A stretch of 64,000 bases of DNA. Origin: Prolixibacteraceae bacterium. GTDB lineage: Bacteria > Bacteroidota > Bacteroidia > Bacteroidales > Prolixibacteraceae. Position 1 is the stretch's first letter. Every line of letters begins with the position of its first letter. A program made the translations under genes and the position numbers. The notes beneath the pieces were generated by a model. That model had not been told where the DNA came from. It saw nothing but the letters and a program-made list of their open reading frames with translations, and did no database searches. Where the stretch lies: contig DOAQ01000012.1 in NCBI GenBank assembly GCA_003506435.1, positions 62,001-126,000 on the forward strand. The letters are read 5' to 3'. Below are positions 29,132-37,150 of this stretch, piece by piece.

Positions 29132-29710
29132 ATGAAACTGGTATTTGCCACCAACAATCAGCATAAACTACGCGAGCTGCAACAAATCCTCGGCAATTCA
29201 ATTCAATTGCTGAGTTTAACCGACATCGGCTGCACCGACGAGGTTCCGGAAAACCAGGAAACACTGGAAGGCAACGCTACTGAGAAGGCTTTCTACATAT
29301 ACAACAAATTTGGGTACAACTGTTTTGCCGATGATACGGGACTGGAGATCGAAGCGTTGAATGGTGCGCCGGGTGTTTATTCGGCACGGTATGCAGGTCC
29401 CGAAAAACTAGCCTCCGACAACATGGCCAGAGTTCTTCGTGAAATGGAAGAAATAAATTCGCGCAAAGCCCGTTTTAGAACTGTTATTTCGCTGGTTATC
29501 GACGGACATGAAAAGCAGTTTGAAGGCATTGTCGACGGGGAAATACTCCGCGAAGCAAGGGGAACGGCAGGTTTTGGTTACGACCCCATCTTCCGGCCCG
29601 ACAGATTTGCGGAATCGTTTGCTGAAATGGATGCCGAGGCAAAAAACAAGATCAGCCACCGGGGAAGAGCTGTCGAAAAATTGGTTGACTATCTGAAAAG
29701 TTTTTCCTGA
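29132..29710 (+). CDS. rdgB: Non-canonical purine NTP pyrophosphatase RdgB/HAM1
   Basis: A 192-residue cytosolic house-cleaning enzyme that hydrolyses ITP, dITP and XTP to the monophosphate, keeping deaminated purines out of DNA and RNA. Family landmarks are all present: the substrate-binding N-terminus LVFATNNQHKLRELQQIL (residues 3-20), the catalytic FADDTGLEIEALNGAPGVYS (about 66-85) with the acidic pair at DD, the GFGYDPIF motif (about 149-156) and the C-terminal KNKISHRGRA base-recognition stretch. Length is normal for the family. It stands alone or first in a plus-strand run, with its own candidate promoter. Confidence 0.97.
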   Translation: MKLVFATNNQHKLRELQQILGNSIQLLSLTDIGCTDEVPENQETLEGNATEKAFYIYNKFGYNCFADDTGLEIEALNGAPGVYSARYAGPEKLASDNMARVLREMEEINSRKARFRTVISLVIDGHEKQFEGIVDGEILREARGTAGFGYDPIFRPDRFAESFAEMDAEAKNKISHRGRAVEKLVDYLKSFS

Positions 29711-29775
29711 CTATTGAGTATGTTTAATTTCAGGTAATTCGTTGTTTGGTTTTTGAAATTCAACTTTTCACACAA

Positions 29776-32532
29776 ATGTCTGTACTATTTTCGGACAAAT
29801 TTTTTCGCATTTCCACTGATAAGAAGCCCCGTTTGGGTGTATTCTATTTCGTTCCCATTATCATTCTGGCGTATTGGCAAATAGCATTTTTGCAATGTAG
29901 CTTGAAATGGGACGTTATTGATGTTGTTTTCCCGTTTCGTTTTCATTTTTCAGAATGTATACAAAGCGGAAATTTCCCGTTCTGGAATCCCTACCAGCAG
30001 ACCGGAGTACCATTTTATGCCGATTTGCAGGTGCCAACTTACTATCCTGAGTTACTTTTAGTCAGCCTTTTTACCGGATACGGGATTTGTACAATGAATA
30101 TTTTGTTTGTGTTATATGTGTTCATTTCCGCAGTTGGGGCATATAAACTTTCCTTTTATTTTAACAGGGATCATATCGCTTCTTTTTTCACTGGAATGGT
30201 GTATGCCCTTTCCGGATATACTGTAGCTCACGGACAACATTTCTTTCTACTGGTTGGCGCAGCATGGATGCCGTTTGTAATTTTATACTATTTGAAACTT
30301 AATGAGGACAGGCAGTTAATAAATGTCTTTAAATGCGGGGTTTTTCTTTTCCTCATGTTTTCCGGAGGATACCAGGCGATTTCTATTTTCTTACTGTATT
30401 TTTTGCTTCTACTGTTCTTCTACTTTATTATCAGGGAAATAAAAAAGAAGAATATCAGAAATGCGTTTTCAATTTTCAGATATAATATCTATCTCGCTTT
30501 TGTGACAATTCTCTTTTGTCTGCCCCTTATAATTTCAACGCTTGACGTTTTATTTTCCGTCGAAAGATTGGAAAGTGGGGTGAATATACAAAAAGCCCTC
30601 TCCGGAGGCTTGTCTCCGGGTTCACTACTTTCGTTTATTTTCCCTTTCGCTACAGTAAAAAACAATGAATTCTTTGGAACCGATATTTCTGTGCGAAACA
30701 TTTATTTTGGAATAATTCCACTGATTTTCTTCCTGACGGCCGTATTCAAAAAAAGAAGCATTTTAGAATACCTGTTTCTTGTATTCGGGATAATTGTATT
30801 TACTTCTGCAATGGGAGGCTTTCTGCCCGTAAGGGAATTCATGTTCCGATATATCCCTTTCATGAACCTTTATCACACAACACCCTATGTGAGTATTTTT
30901 GCAATATTGGTTTTTGCAGTCATTTCCGGAAATTTCTTTGCTCAGCTCAGGGAGGATAAAATTGAATGGCATCAAAAAATAAAATTCGTAACCGGTTTAA
31001 TTTCACTCCTGGTGGTGACTGTTTTTGTGTTTTCATGCACCCAAACCGATTTCTCAAATTTCTCTTTTTTTAAAGAGCACAAAAATTTTCAGGAATTTTT
31101 GGATCATTCTACTTTTTACGAGCACCTTTTTATTCAAAGCGCCATACAATTATTCTTTTGCATTGCCTTTTTATTCCTGATTGTATTTTTTAAAAAGATA
31201 AAAAAAGCCATTTTCCTGATTGTTTTCCTGACGGGAATGGATTTGGTTGTTTCCACTCAGTTGAATATCTTCTATACTGCCGCTGATGTTACCTTCAAGC
31301 CACTCCGAATGGACAGGGATTTGTCATTGTATCCCAAAGGGTTCCCGGTTCCGGTGGACGACAAATTGATTTACAACGACCAACATACATTGGTGCCTCC
31401 ATTTTGGAGGAATACAAATATCTTCAGCAAGCAAGTCAGTTTTGATTCATTTTCTTCTTTTGAATTAAAGAATTACAGCAAATTAGACGATGATTATCCA
31501 AATTTGCGAAGGGCCGTTTTAAATAATAAACTGGTTTATCTTTCAGATAAGATTTTGCCCCTGAGCCAATTTTCTGATTCAATAATTAAGCCTGAAACAC
31601 ATTCAAAATATTTGTTTTTTGACGATTTGGTTTTTAATGGACTTCGGGATAAAAGTATTTCAGCAAATGTTTCAGACCGTGTTGAGATAAAGTCATTCTC
31701 GCCCAATAAAGTGATGATTGAAACCTCTACCGAAAATGACCAGTACCTGACAATTCTTCAAACGAATTATAAAGGATGGAGTGCGTTTGTTGATGATGTT
31801 GAAGTTCCGGTTTACACTTCAAACTTTAATTATAAAACCATCTTTTTGCCAAAGGGAGAGCACCTTGTAAGATTCAGATTTAAAAATAATGCGGTCTTGT
31901 ACAGTTACATTTTTTCAAATCTGTTTTTTGCCGGAGTTTTATTGTTCTTTGCGTTGAATTTGTTCATAAAAAAAACAGATTCCCGGTTTATTCCATTTTT
32001 AATCGTACCGGTTATTTTAATTACCCTGTCGGTTTTCCTTGTTATGCGTCTGAGAGGGAAAGAAACAAATGAAAATACGCATCAGCAAATTGATAAAAAA
32101 TGGGGCAATCTTCCTTCTGCGATTCATATTGAAGAAAGTTTTGAATCCACGCTTGCTGATTCCACAACGGTTTTTTCCGGAAACAAGAGTTTATATGTTG
32201 ATTCTTTGACGGAATATACTCCTGCCCGGGAAATTGTTTTTACCAGCGAAAAACTTGAACGAGGAACTTTGCGGTATTCATCACAAATCTTTCCAAAAAC
32301 AGATTGTGCCGCAGTCATTGTTTGTCAGTTGGTGCGTAACAATGAGCAAATTGACTGGTCTGGCGCAAGGCTGGGAGAACAAATTGAAAAAATAAATTCA
32401 TGGAACAGAGTTGAATATTTTAAGAATTATTACGACTTAAAACCAAATGACAGGCTGAGGGTCTATATTTGGAACAAAGGGAAAACAGCGATGTATATTG
32501 ATGATGTAAAAGTTGATTTTTACGAATTTTGA
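29776..32532 (+). CDS. YfhO-like polytopic membrane protein (GT-C-type)
   Basis: A 918-residue integral membrane protein from ATG 29776; a TTG ten codons earlier is less likely. The N-terminal ~530 residues hold about a dozen hydrophobic segments with the YfhO/GT-C loop pattern: WDVIDVVFPFRFHFSECIQS (an acidic first loop) and GNFPFWNPYQQTGVPFYADL. A soluble domain follows with the characteristic YLTILQTNYKGWSAFVDDVE, then PKGEHLVRFRF, two more membrane segments near 730-770, and a C-terminal jelly-roll-like domain of about 150 residues (ESTLADSTTVFSGNKSLYVD). YfhO relatives act in glycosylation of cell-wall polymers in Firmicutes; here the acceptor is unknown. Base use is more AT-rich than in rdgB and porZ on either side. 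Confidence 0.82.
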   Translation: MSVLFSDKFFRISTDKKPRLGVFYFVPIIILAYWQIAFLQCSLKWDVIDVVFPFRFHFSECIQSGNFPFWNPYQQTGVPFYADLQVPTYYPELLLVSLFTGYGICTMNILFVLYVFISAVGAYKLSFYFNRDHIASFFTGMVYALSGYTVAHGQHFFLLVGAAWMPFVILYYLKLNEDRQLINVFKCGVFLFLMFSGGYQAISIFLLYFLLLLFFYFIIREIKKKNIRNAFSIFRYNIYLAFVTILFCLPLIISTLDVLFSVERLESGVNIQKALSGGLSPGSLLSFIFPFATVKNNEFFGTDISVRNIYFGIIPLIFFLTAVFKKRSILEYLFLVFGIIVFTSAMGGFLPVREFMFRYIPFMNLYHTTPYVSIFAILVFAVISGNFFAQLREDKIEWHQKIKFVTGLISLLVVTVFVFSCTQTDFSNFSFFKEHKNFQEFLDHSTFYEHLFIQSAIQLFFCIAFLFLIVFFKKIKKAIFLIVFLTGMDLVVSTQLNIFYTAADVTFKPLRMDRDLSLYPKGFPVPVDDKLIYNDQHTLVPPFWRNTNIFSKQVSFDSFSSFELKNYSKLDDDYPNLRRAVLNNKLVYLSDKILPLSQFSDSIIKPETHSKYLFFDDLVFNGLRDKSISANVSDRVEIKSFSPNKVMIETSTENDQYLTILQTNYKGWSAFVDDVEVPVYTSNFNYKTIFLPKGEHLVRFRFKNNAVLYSYIFSNLFFAGVLLFFALNLFIKKTDSRFIPFLIVPVILITLSVFLVMRLRGKETNENTHQQIDKKWGNLPSAIHIEESFESTLADSTTVFSGNKSLYVDSLTEYTPAREIVFTSEKLERGTLRYSSQIFPKTDCAAVIVCQLVRNNEQIDWSGARLGEQIEKINSWNRVEYFKNYYDLKPNDRLRVYIWNKGKTAMYIDDVKVDFYEF

Positions 32533-32583
32533 TTACCGGGGAATAAACGTCCATGGAAAATTGATTAAAATAAAAATTGCAGG

Positions 32584-32605
32584 AGCCCGTTTTAGAACTA
32601 TTATT
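32584..32605 (+). repeat. 22-base echo of an internal rdgB segment
   Basis: Bases 32584-32605 match 29467-29488 inside rdgB at 21 of 22 positions. Read in frame both give A-R-F-R-T. The copy lies in the 108-bp gap between the YfhO-like gene and porZ and is followed by a stop a few codons later. Possibly a duplication scar; chance is not excluded. Confidence 0.35.
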
Positions 32606-32640
32606 GTGGAAGATAATGACTAATTGAAATTGAATTGCTG

Positions 32641-34974
32641 ATGAAGTTAAAACTACTTTCGTTCGTTTTTATCATTTTGGGGGTGACATCCTTTGCCCAG
32701 ATTCCTGTTGGCGAATGGACAAATTATCAATCGTACCGTTCGGCTTCGAGACTGGTTGATACCGGAGACCTGATTTACTGTGCCGGAAATGGCGGACTGT
32801 TTACCTATAACAAGACCGACAACAGCGTGCAAAAACTCAGCAGTATCAACGGATTGTCGGATGTGGGTGTCGAAGCGCTGGCTTACGGCGCCGAAAACGA
32901 TGTAGTACTGGTTGCCTATGAGAACAGTAATATTGACCTGATTTACGGAAAAGATATTTACAACCTGTCCGACATCAAACGCAAACAGATTATGGGCAAC
33001 AAGGCCATCAACAAGGTGATGTTCGACGGCGCCATGGCATATCTTTCCTGCGGGTTTGGTATTGTTGTTATCAATACCGAGAAGAAAGAGATAAAAGATA
33101 CCTGGTATATTGCCGAAGGCGGCGCCCACCTTACTGTTTACGACATGGCTTCCGACGGTACTTACCTGTATGCCGCCACCGCTGAAGGAATTTACCGTGC
33201 CCTTGCCAGCGAACCCAATCTTCAGGATTATTCAAACTGGCAGCGATTTTCCAACCTTCATCCAAACGGACGTTTTACGCAAATTGAAAATCTCAACGGA
33301 AAAATTATTGTCTGCTATTCACCTGCAAGCGGCAACGATGAACTTTACATACTTGACAACGGCAACTGGACACGGGCCTTTACGGAGATCAGCAAAGTGT
33401 ACGACATGACCGTTGCGTTCAACGACCGTATTATCATTTCGAACAACGGCGATGTGTATATTTTTGCTGAAAACGGAACAATCATCGAAAAAATTTACAT
33501 GTACGTCTTTGCCGATTCGCAAAGCCAGGGAATTGACCCGCGCTGCACTCTTTTAAATTCGGACGGAACATACTGGATTGCCGATAATTTATACGGACTG
33601 GTGCGCAAAAAAGGCGAAGTTTCCGAACAAGTATCTCCCGGCGGGCCGGTCGACAACAGTATCTTCAGTTTAAGCATTTCCGAAGGAAACCTCTGGGTTG
33701 CTTCGGGAGGACGCGATGCCGCCTGGGGGAACCTTTGGAATCAGGCTCGTTTTCAAAAATATTCCGCAGGGACATGGTCTGTTTTCGATTACAGTAAATA
33801 TTCCATCATGTCCGGATTCCACGACATAGTTTGTATCGTTGCCGATCCCAACGACCCTGAACATGTTTTTGCAGGATGCTGGGGAGCCGGAGTTTTGGAA
33901 TTTCAGGGAGACGAATTAATTGAACATCACAGCTACCATAACAGCACTTTGCAGTCCGTTATTCCAAATGCAAACTTTGTAGCAATCGGAGGAATGGCTT
34001 TCGACAAAGAAGGAACATTATGGGTTAATAACGGGGGAGTAAGCAAAGTACTTTCATCATACAAAAACGGAGAGTGGAAGTCATATTCACTTCCGGATAT
34101 TGCCAATGGACCTAATTTCGGAAATATTGTTATCACCGACGACGGAGATAAATGGATCGCACTGTCAAATAGGAACAAGGATATTTATGTAGTAAAGGGC
34201 GAAAATGAAGCCCGTCAGTGGCAGCGAAACATTGCCTATTTCAGCAATGGCTCGGAAGAAATTTACCTGCCCATGCACGATGTGTATTCCATCGCACTTG
34301 ACCGCGAAAGCGCTGTTTGGGTAGGTTCGGCAGCCGGTGTGGCTGTTTACGATGAACCATCGCGGATATGGAATTCAACAGAACAGGACCCGCTTGCAAG
34401 ATATGCACGGCAACCGGGCCTCGAACTGGGCGATGGCATTTATCACCCACTGCTTGCCAGCGAAACCGTAACGGCCATTGCCGTTGATGGTGGTAACCGG
34501 AAATGGTGTGGCACCAAAGCCAACGGTGTGTTTTTAATTTCGGAGGATGGCGAAAAAGAACTGGAACATTTTACAGTTGACAACTCTCCCCTGCTTTCCA
34601 ACGAAATCACTTCCATCGTTATCAACGACCAACGCGGCGAAGTATTTTTCGGAACCAGCGAAGGGCTTATTTCCTATATGGGCGTGGCAACCGAACCGGA
34701 AAAAGCATTTACCGACGTATATGTTTTTCCCAATCCGGTACGCGAAACGTATGATGGTCCCATTGTGGTAACGGGACTGATGGAAGATACCGATGTAAAA
34801 ATTACCGACATCAGCGGAAACCTGGTTTTTCACGGGACTTCGTTTGGCGGACAGATCTCGTGGGATGGTAAAAACCGGAACGGCAACCGCTGCCACACGG
34901 GTGTTTACCTGGTTTTTCTGAATAACAAAACGGGTGAAGAAACGTTGGTGACAAAGGTTTTGTTTATTCATTAG
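32641..34974 (+). CDS. porZ: PorZ-like type IX secretion surface protein
   Basis: A 777-residue exported protein from ATG 32641 (signal MKLKLLSFVFIILGVTSFAQ); two codons further upstream open only with TTG. The body is made of beta-propeller blades like those of two-component-regulator propellers (GDLIYCAGNGGLFTYNKTD, then DVGVEALAYGAENDVVLVAY, many WVGSAAGVAVYD-type strands). It ends in a type A C-terminal sorting domain of about 80 residues: VYVFPNPVRE, then VKITDISGNLVFHGTSFGG, WDGKNRNGN and GVYLVFL. In the type IX system PorZ works at the cell surface with the sortase PorU, delivering anionic LPS to cargo. Start IPVGEWTNYQSY is typical of PorZ. No other carrier of this sorting domain is in the window. 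Neighbour recO follows after a two-gene insert. Confidence 0.88.
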   Translation: MKLKLLSFVFIILGVTSFAQIPVGEWTNYQSYRSASRLVDTGDLIYCAGNGGLFTYNKTDNSVQKLSSINGLSDVGVEALAYGAENDVVLVAYENSNIDLIYGKDIYNLSDIKRKQIMGNKAINKVMFDGAMAYLSCGFGIVVINTEKKEIKDTWYIAEGGAHLTVYDMASDGTYLYAATAEGIYRALASEPNLQDYSNWQRFSNLHPNGRFTQIENLNGKIIVCYSPASGNDELYILDNGNWTRAFTEISKVYDMTVAFNDRIIISNNGDVYIFAENGTIIEKIYMYVFADSQSQGIDPRCTLLNSDGTYWIADNLYGLVRKKGEVSEQVSPGGPVDNSIFSLSISEGNLWVASGGRDAAWGNLWNQARFQKYSAGTWSVFDYSKYSIMSGFHDIVCIVADPNDPEHVFAGCWGAGVLEFQGDELIEHHSYHNSTLQSVIPNANFVAIGGMAFDKEGTLWVNNGGVSKVLSSYKNGEWKSYSLPDIANGPNFGNIVITDDGDKWIALSNRNKDIYVVKGENEARQWQRNIAYFSNGSEEIYLPMHDVYSIALDRESAVWVGSAAGVAVYDEPSRIWNSTEQDPLARYARQPGLELGDGIYHPLLASETVTAIAVDGGNRKWCGTKANGVFLISEDGEKELEHFTVDNSPLLSNEITSIVINDQRGEVFFGTSEGLISYMGVATEPEKAFTDVYVFPNPVRETYDGPIVVTGLMEDTDVKITDISGNLVFHGTSFGGQISWDGKNRNGNRCHTGVYLVFLNNKTGEETLVTKVLFIH

Positions 34975-35011
34975 AAGTTAGCAAAATAGTACATGTAATA
35001 CCTCCTAAAAA

Positions 35012-35038
35012 TACATTTGTGTATTTTTTGTACATTTG
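35012..35038 (+). promoter_or_regulatory. Two tandem -7 boxes before the PIN-domain module
   Basis: TACATTTG occurs at 35012-35019 and again at 35031-35038, each a perfect match to TAnnTTTG, 19 bases apart. The first would start RNA near 35026; the second would start it almost on the GTG start codon, giving a leaderless message. A duplicated promoter or an operator half-site pair are both possible. Confidence 0.45.
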
Positions 35039-35043
35039 CCATT

Positions 35044-35817
35044 GTGGAAAAGAAAGGACACATAGAAGTTCGTATAGCCGGGAAAAAAGGCAACCTGGAT
35101 GTAAGCCCTGATAATTTTGATATTAAAGAAATTATTTCAGTGCTTGAACAGGTTGATAATTTATTGTTCCCGAATGATAAAGCAAATCGCCCGGTAATAA
35201 GCTATGCGATTGAAGAAGGTTCCGTTCGGCATTTATTTAAAACTTCGATTCAGGCAATAATTGGATTTAACGCAATAATTGGCCAGATAAATACAAATCA
35301 AAACATTGATTTTTTAGATTTGCCAACAGCCCAGTCCATCGAGTTTTTTCAAAAAGCGGCGATTAAAAAGGATTTCTCTTTTTCTGTTCGTACTTCTTTG
35401 GACAATACTTTCGAGCTTAAAATTGATAAAACAACGCATTATTACAGAAATTCAGCCATTTGGGCCGATGCTGAATTTTATTTTTATGGAAAAATTACCA
35501 ATGCCGGAGGAAAAGACAAAGCTAATATTCATATTCAAACGGATGATTTAGGCCGGGTGATAATTGAAACTCCTATCGATTTTCTCATCAAACAGGAAAG
35601 TAACATTTTATATAAAAATTTTGGAATCAGGGCTATCGGGAAACAGCATTCCGAAACCGGAGAAATAGACAAATCAACTTTAAAATTTATCGAAATCATT
35701 GATTATCAGTCGATATATGATGAGGTCTATTTAAAAAGCCTGAGACAAAAAGCCAACTGGCTGAAGAAAATAAATGCTGACTCGTGGTTAAACGAAATAC
35801 GAGGTTACGATGCGTAA
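35044..35817 (+). CDS. Protein of unknown function paired with a PIN-domain protein
   Basis: A 257-residue soluble protein from GTG 35044; the frame has no ATG upstream, and an earlier TTG (35017) would lie on the first -7 box. I do not recognise the family. It begins with a short beta pair (GHIEVRIAGKKGNLDVSPDN), then a helical part (NFDIKEIISVLEQVDNLLFP), a middle with VISYAIEEGSVRHLFKTSIQ, and a beta-rich end with IHIQTDDLGRVIIETPIDFL. No helix-turn-helix, signal peptide or membrane segment is visible, so it is not a typical small antitoxin. Its stop overlaps the start of the PIN gene by 8 bases, a sign of translational coupling. AT-rich compared with porZ and recO. The pair may be a toxin-antitoxin or RNA-processing module. 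Confidence 0.75.
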   Translation: MEKKGHIEVRIAGKKGNLDVSPDNFDIKEIISVLEQVDNLLFPNDKANRPVISYAIEEGSVRHLFKTSIQAIIGFNAIIGQINTNQNIDFLDLPTAQSIEFFQKAAIKKDFSFSVRTSLDNTFELKIDKTTHYYRNSAIWADAEFYFYGKITNAGGKDKANIHIQTDDLGRVIIETPIDFLIKQESNILYKNFGIRAIGKQHSETGEIDKSTLKFIEIIDYQSIYDEVYLKSLRQKANWLKKINADSWLNEIRGYDA

Positions 35818-36292
35818 GGCTGTTTTATTAGATACAAGCTTCTTCTTACGGTTTCTAAACGAATCGGATCCATTGTTTGCTAACGCCGACGGCTATTTTC
35901 GTTATTTCTTAAAAGAAAAATATGATCTGGTAATCTCTACTATTTCAATTGCTGAATATTGTTCTGGTGGCGATATTTCCGAACTCCCATTACGAAATCT
36001 TCAAATACTGCCTTTTAATTTAAATCATGGGAAACGGACGGGTGAATTTGCTAAAATTGCATTTTCAGCAAGAAGAGAAAAAGCGCTCATATTAAGAGAA
36101 AGACTCTTAATTCCTAATGATACAAAATTATTTTCGCAAGCTGACTCTGAAGATTACATTAATTTTTATCTTTCTTCAGACAACGAAAGTCTCAAGATTT
36201 TCAATATTCTGAATTCAACATTAAAATTGAATTTCAGGTTCATTGATCTGAATAAAAAATATACAACAGAATTTGGGTTACTCGATTTGTAA
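35810..36292 (+). CDS. PIN-domain putative ribonuclease
   Basis: A 160-residue PIN-domain protein, the fold of VapC toxins and other metal-dependent RNases. Acidic residues sit where the fold needs them: D8 in LLDTSFFLRF, E49 in ISIAEYCSGG, D104 in LLIPNDTKLFSQAD and D112 just after. The PNDTKLFSQA stretch matches the third PIN motif well. It is a little longer than most VapC toxins (about 130) because of an extended C-terminus (SLKIFNILNSTLKLNFRFID). The start codon lies inside the last codons of the preceding gene. Activity on RNA is expected from family; target unknown. The partner is far larger than usual VapB antitoxins. Confidence 0.82.
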   Translation: MRKAVLLDTSFFLRFLNESDPLFANADGYFRYFLKEKYDLVISTISIAEYCSGGDISELPLRNLQILPFNLNHGKRTGEFAKIAFSARREKALILRERLLIPNDTKLFSQADSEDYINFYLSSDNESLKIFNILNSTLKLNFRFIDLNKKYTTEFGLLDL

Positions 36293-36325
36293 CAGGGAAA
36301 GATTCTCATAAAGCCTGCTTATCCG

Positions 36326-37051
36326 TTGATAGAAAAAACACAAGGCATATTTCTGCATCAGGTCAAATACTCCGACAGCAGTGTAATTGCAAGTATTTAC
36401 ACCGAAAATTTCGGACGTCAGTCGTACATTATCAGCGGGGTACACAGCAAAAATGCAACGGTAAAAGCATCCATCCTGCAACCGATGTACATTCTCGATC
36501 TGGAGGTTTATCACAAACCGGGGCGCAACCTCAACCGGCTGAAAAGCGCAGGGATTGCCGTACCGTATACCAGCATTCCTTACGACATACGGAAAAGTTC
36601 GCTGGTTATTTTTCTTGCTGAAGTTCTGAATAAATGCCTCCGGGAAGAAGAGACCAACCGCGAACTGTACCACTTCATCTTTCATTCACTCACTTTTCTC
36701 GACCTTTCAGAAAAAGGGGTCGCCAATTTTCACTTGTGGTTTTTACTGAAACTGACCGCTTTTCTGGGAATTCTTCCCAACCGCGAAAATTTAAGCGTTT
36801 CAAATTATTTCGACCTGAAAAAAGCGGAGTTCGTTTCGTCGGAACCTATACACCCGCAATTTATGGATAAACGGACCACTGAAATTTTTGCCCGTTTGTT
36901 TGATCTAGGCTTTTCAAACCTGCCGGAACTTCAACTTACCGGATCGGACCGACAGGTTTTGCTCCAAAAACTGATTGAATTTTACCAGATTCATTTTGAA
37001 TTCATTGGCGAATTAAAATCATTACGTGTTTTAAAAGAAGTATTTAACTAG
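36326..37051 (+). CDS. recO: DNA repair protein RecO
   Basis: A 241-residue recombination mediator that helps load RecA onto SSB-coated single-stranded DNA in the RecFOR route. The N-terminal OB fold is typical (KTQGIFLHQVKYSDSSVIAS, then TENFGRQSYIISGVHSKNA), followed by the helical region with NRELYHFIFHSLTFLD and FHLWFLLKLTAFLGILPNRE. The zinc-binding cysteines found in many RecO proteins are absent, as is common in Bacteroidota. The start appears to be TTG 36326, since no in-frame ATG or GTG lies upstream and the OB fold begins right there. Normal family length. Confidence 0.92.
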   Translation: MIEKTQGIFLHQVKYSDSSVIASIYTENFGRQSYIISGVHSKNATVKASILQPMYILDLEVYHKPGRNLNRLKSAGIAVPYTSIPYDIRKSSLVIFLAEVLNKCLREEETNRELYHFIFHSLTFLDLSEKGVANFHLWFLLKLTAFLGILPNRENLSVSNYFDLKKAEFVSSEPIHPQFMDKRTTEIFARLFDLGFSNLPELQLTGSDRQVLLQKLIEFYQIHFEFIGELKSLRVLKEVFN

Positions 37052-37124
37052 TGATAGTTGAAAATTAATTCTGTATTTTTGAGAATGACACAGATAAAAT
37101 AAATCCAAGGACTGTATTATTTTT

Positions 37125-37132
37125 TACCTTTG
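37125..37132 (+). promoter_or_regulatory. Perfect -7 box (TACCTTTG) for the aminotransferase-like gene
   Basis: TACCTTTG matches TAnnTTTG. Initiation about 6 bases on gives a leader near 12 bases before ATG 37151. No TTG at the proper -33 distance was seen. The box also argues against a TTG start at 37130, which would lie within it. Confidence 0.45.
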
Positions 37133-37150
37133 TCAGCCAATTTGAACGAC

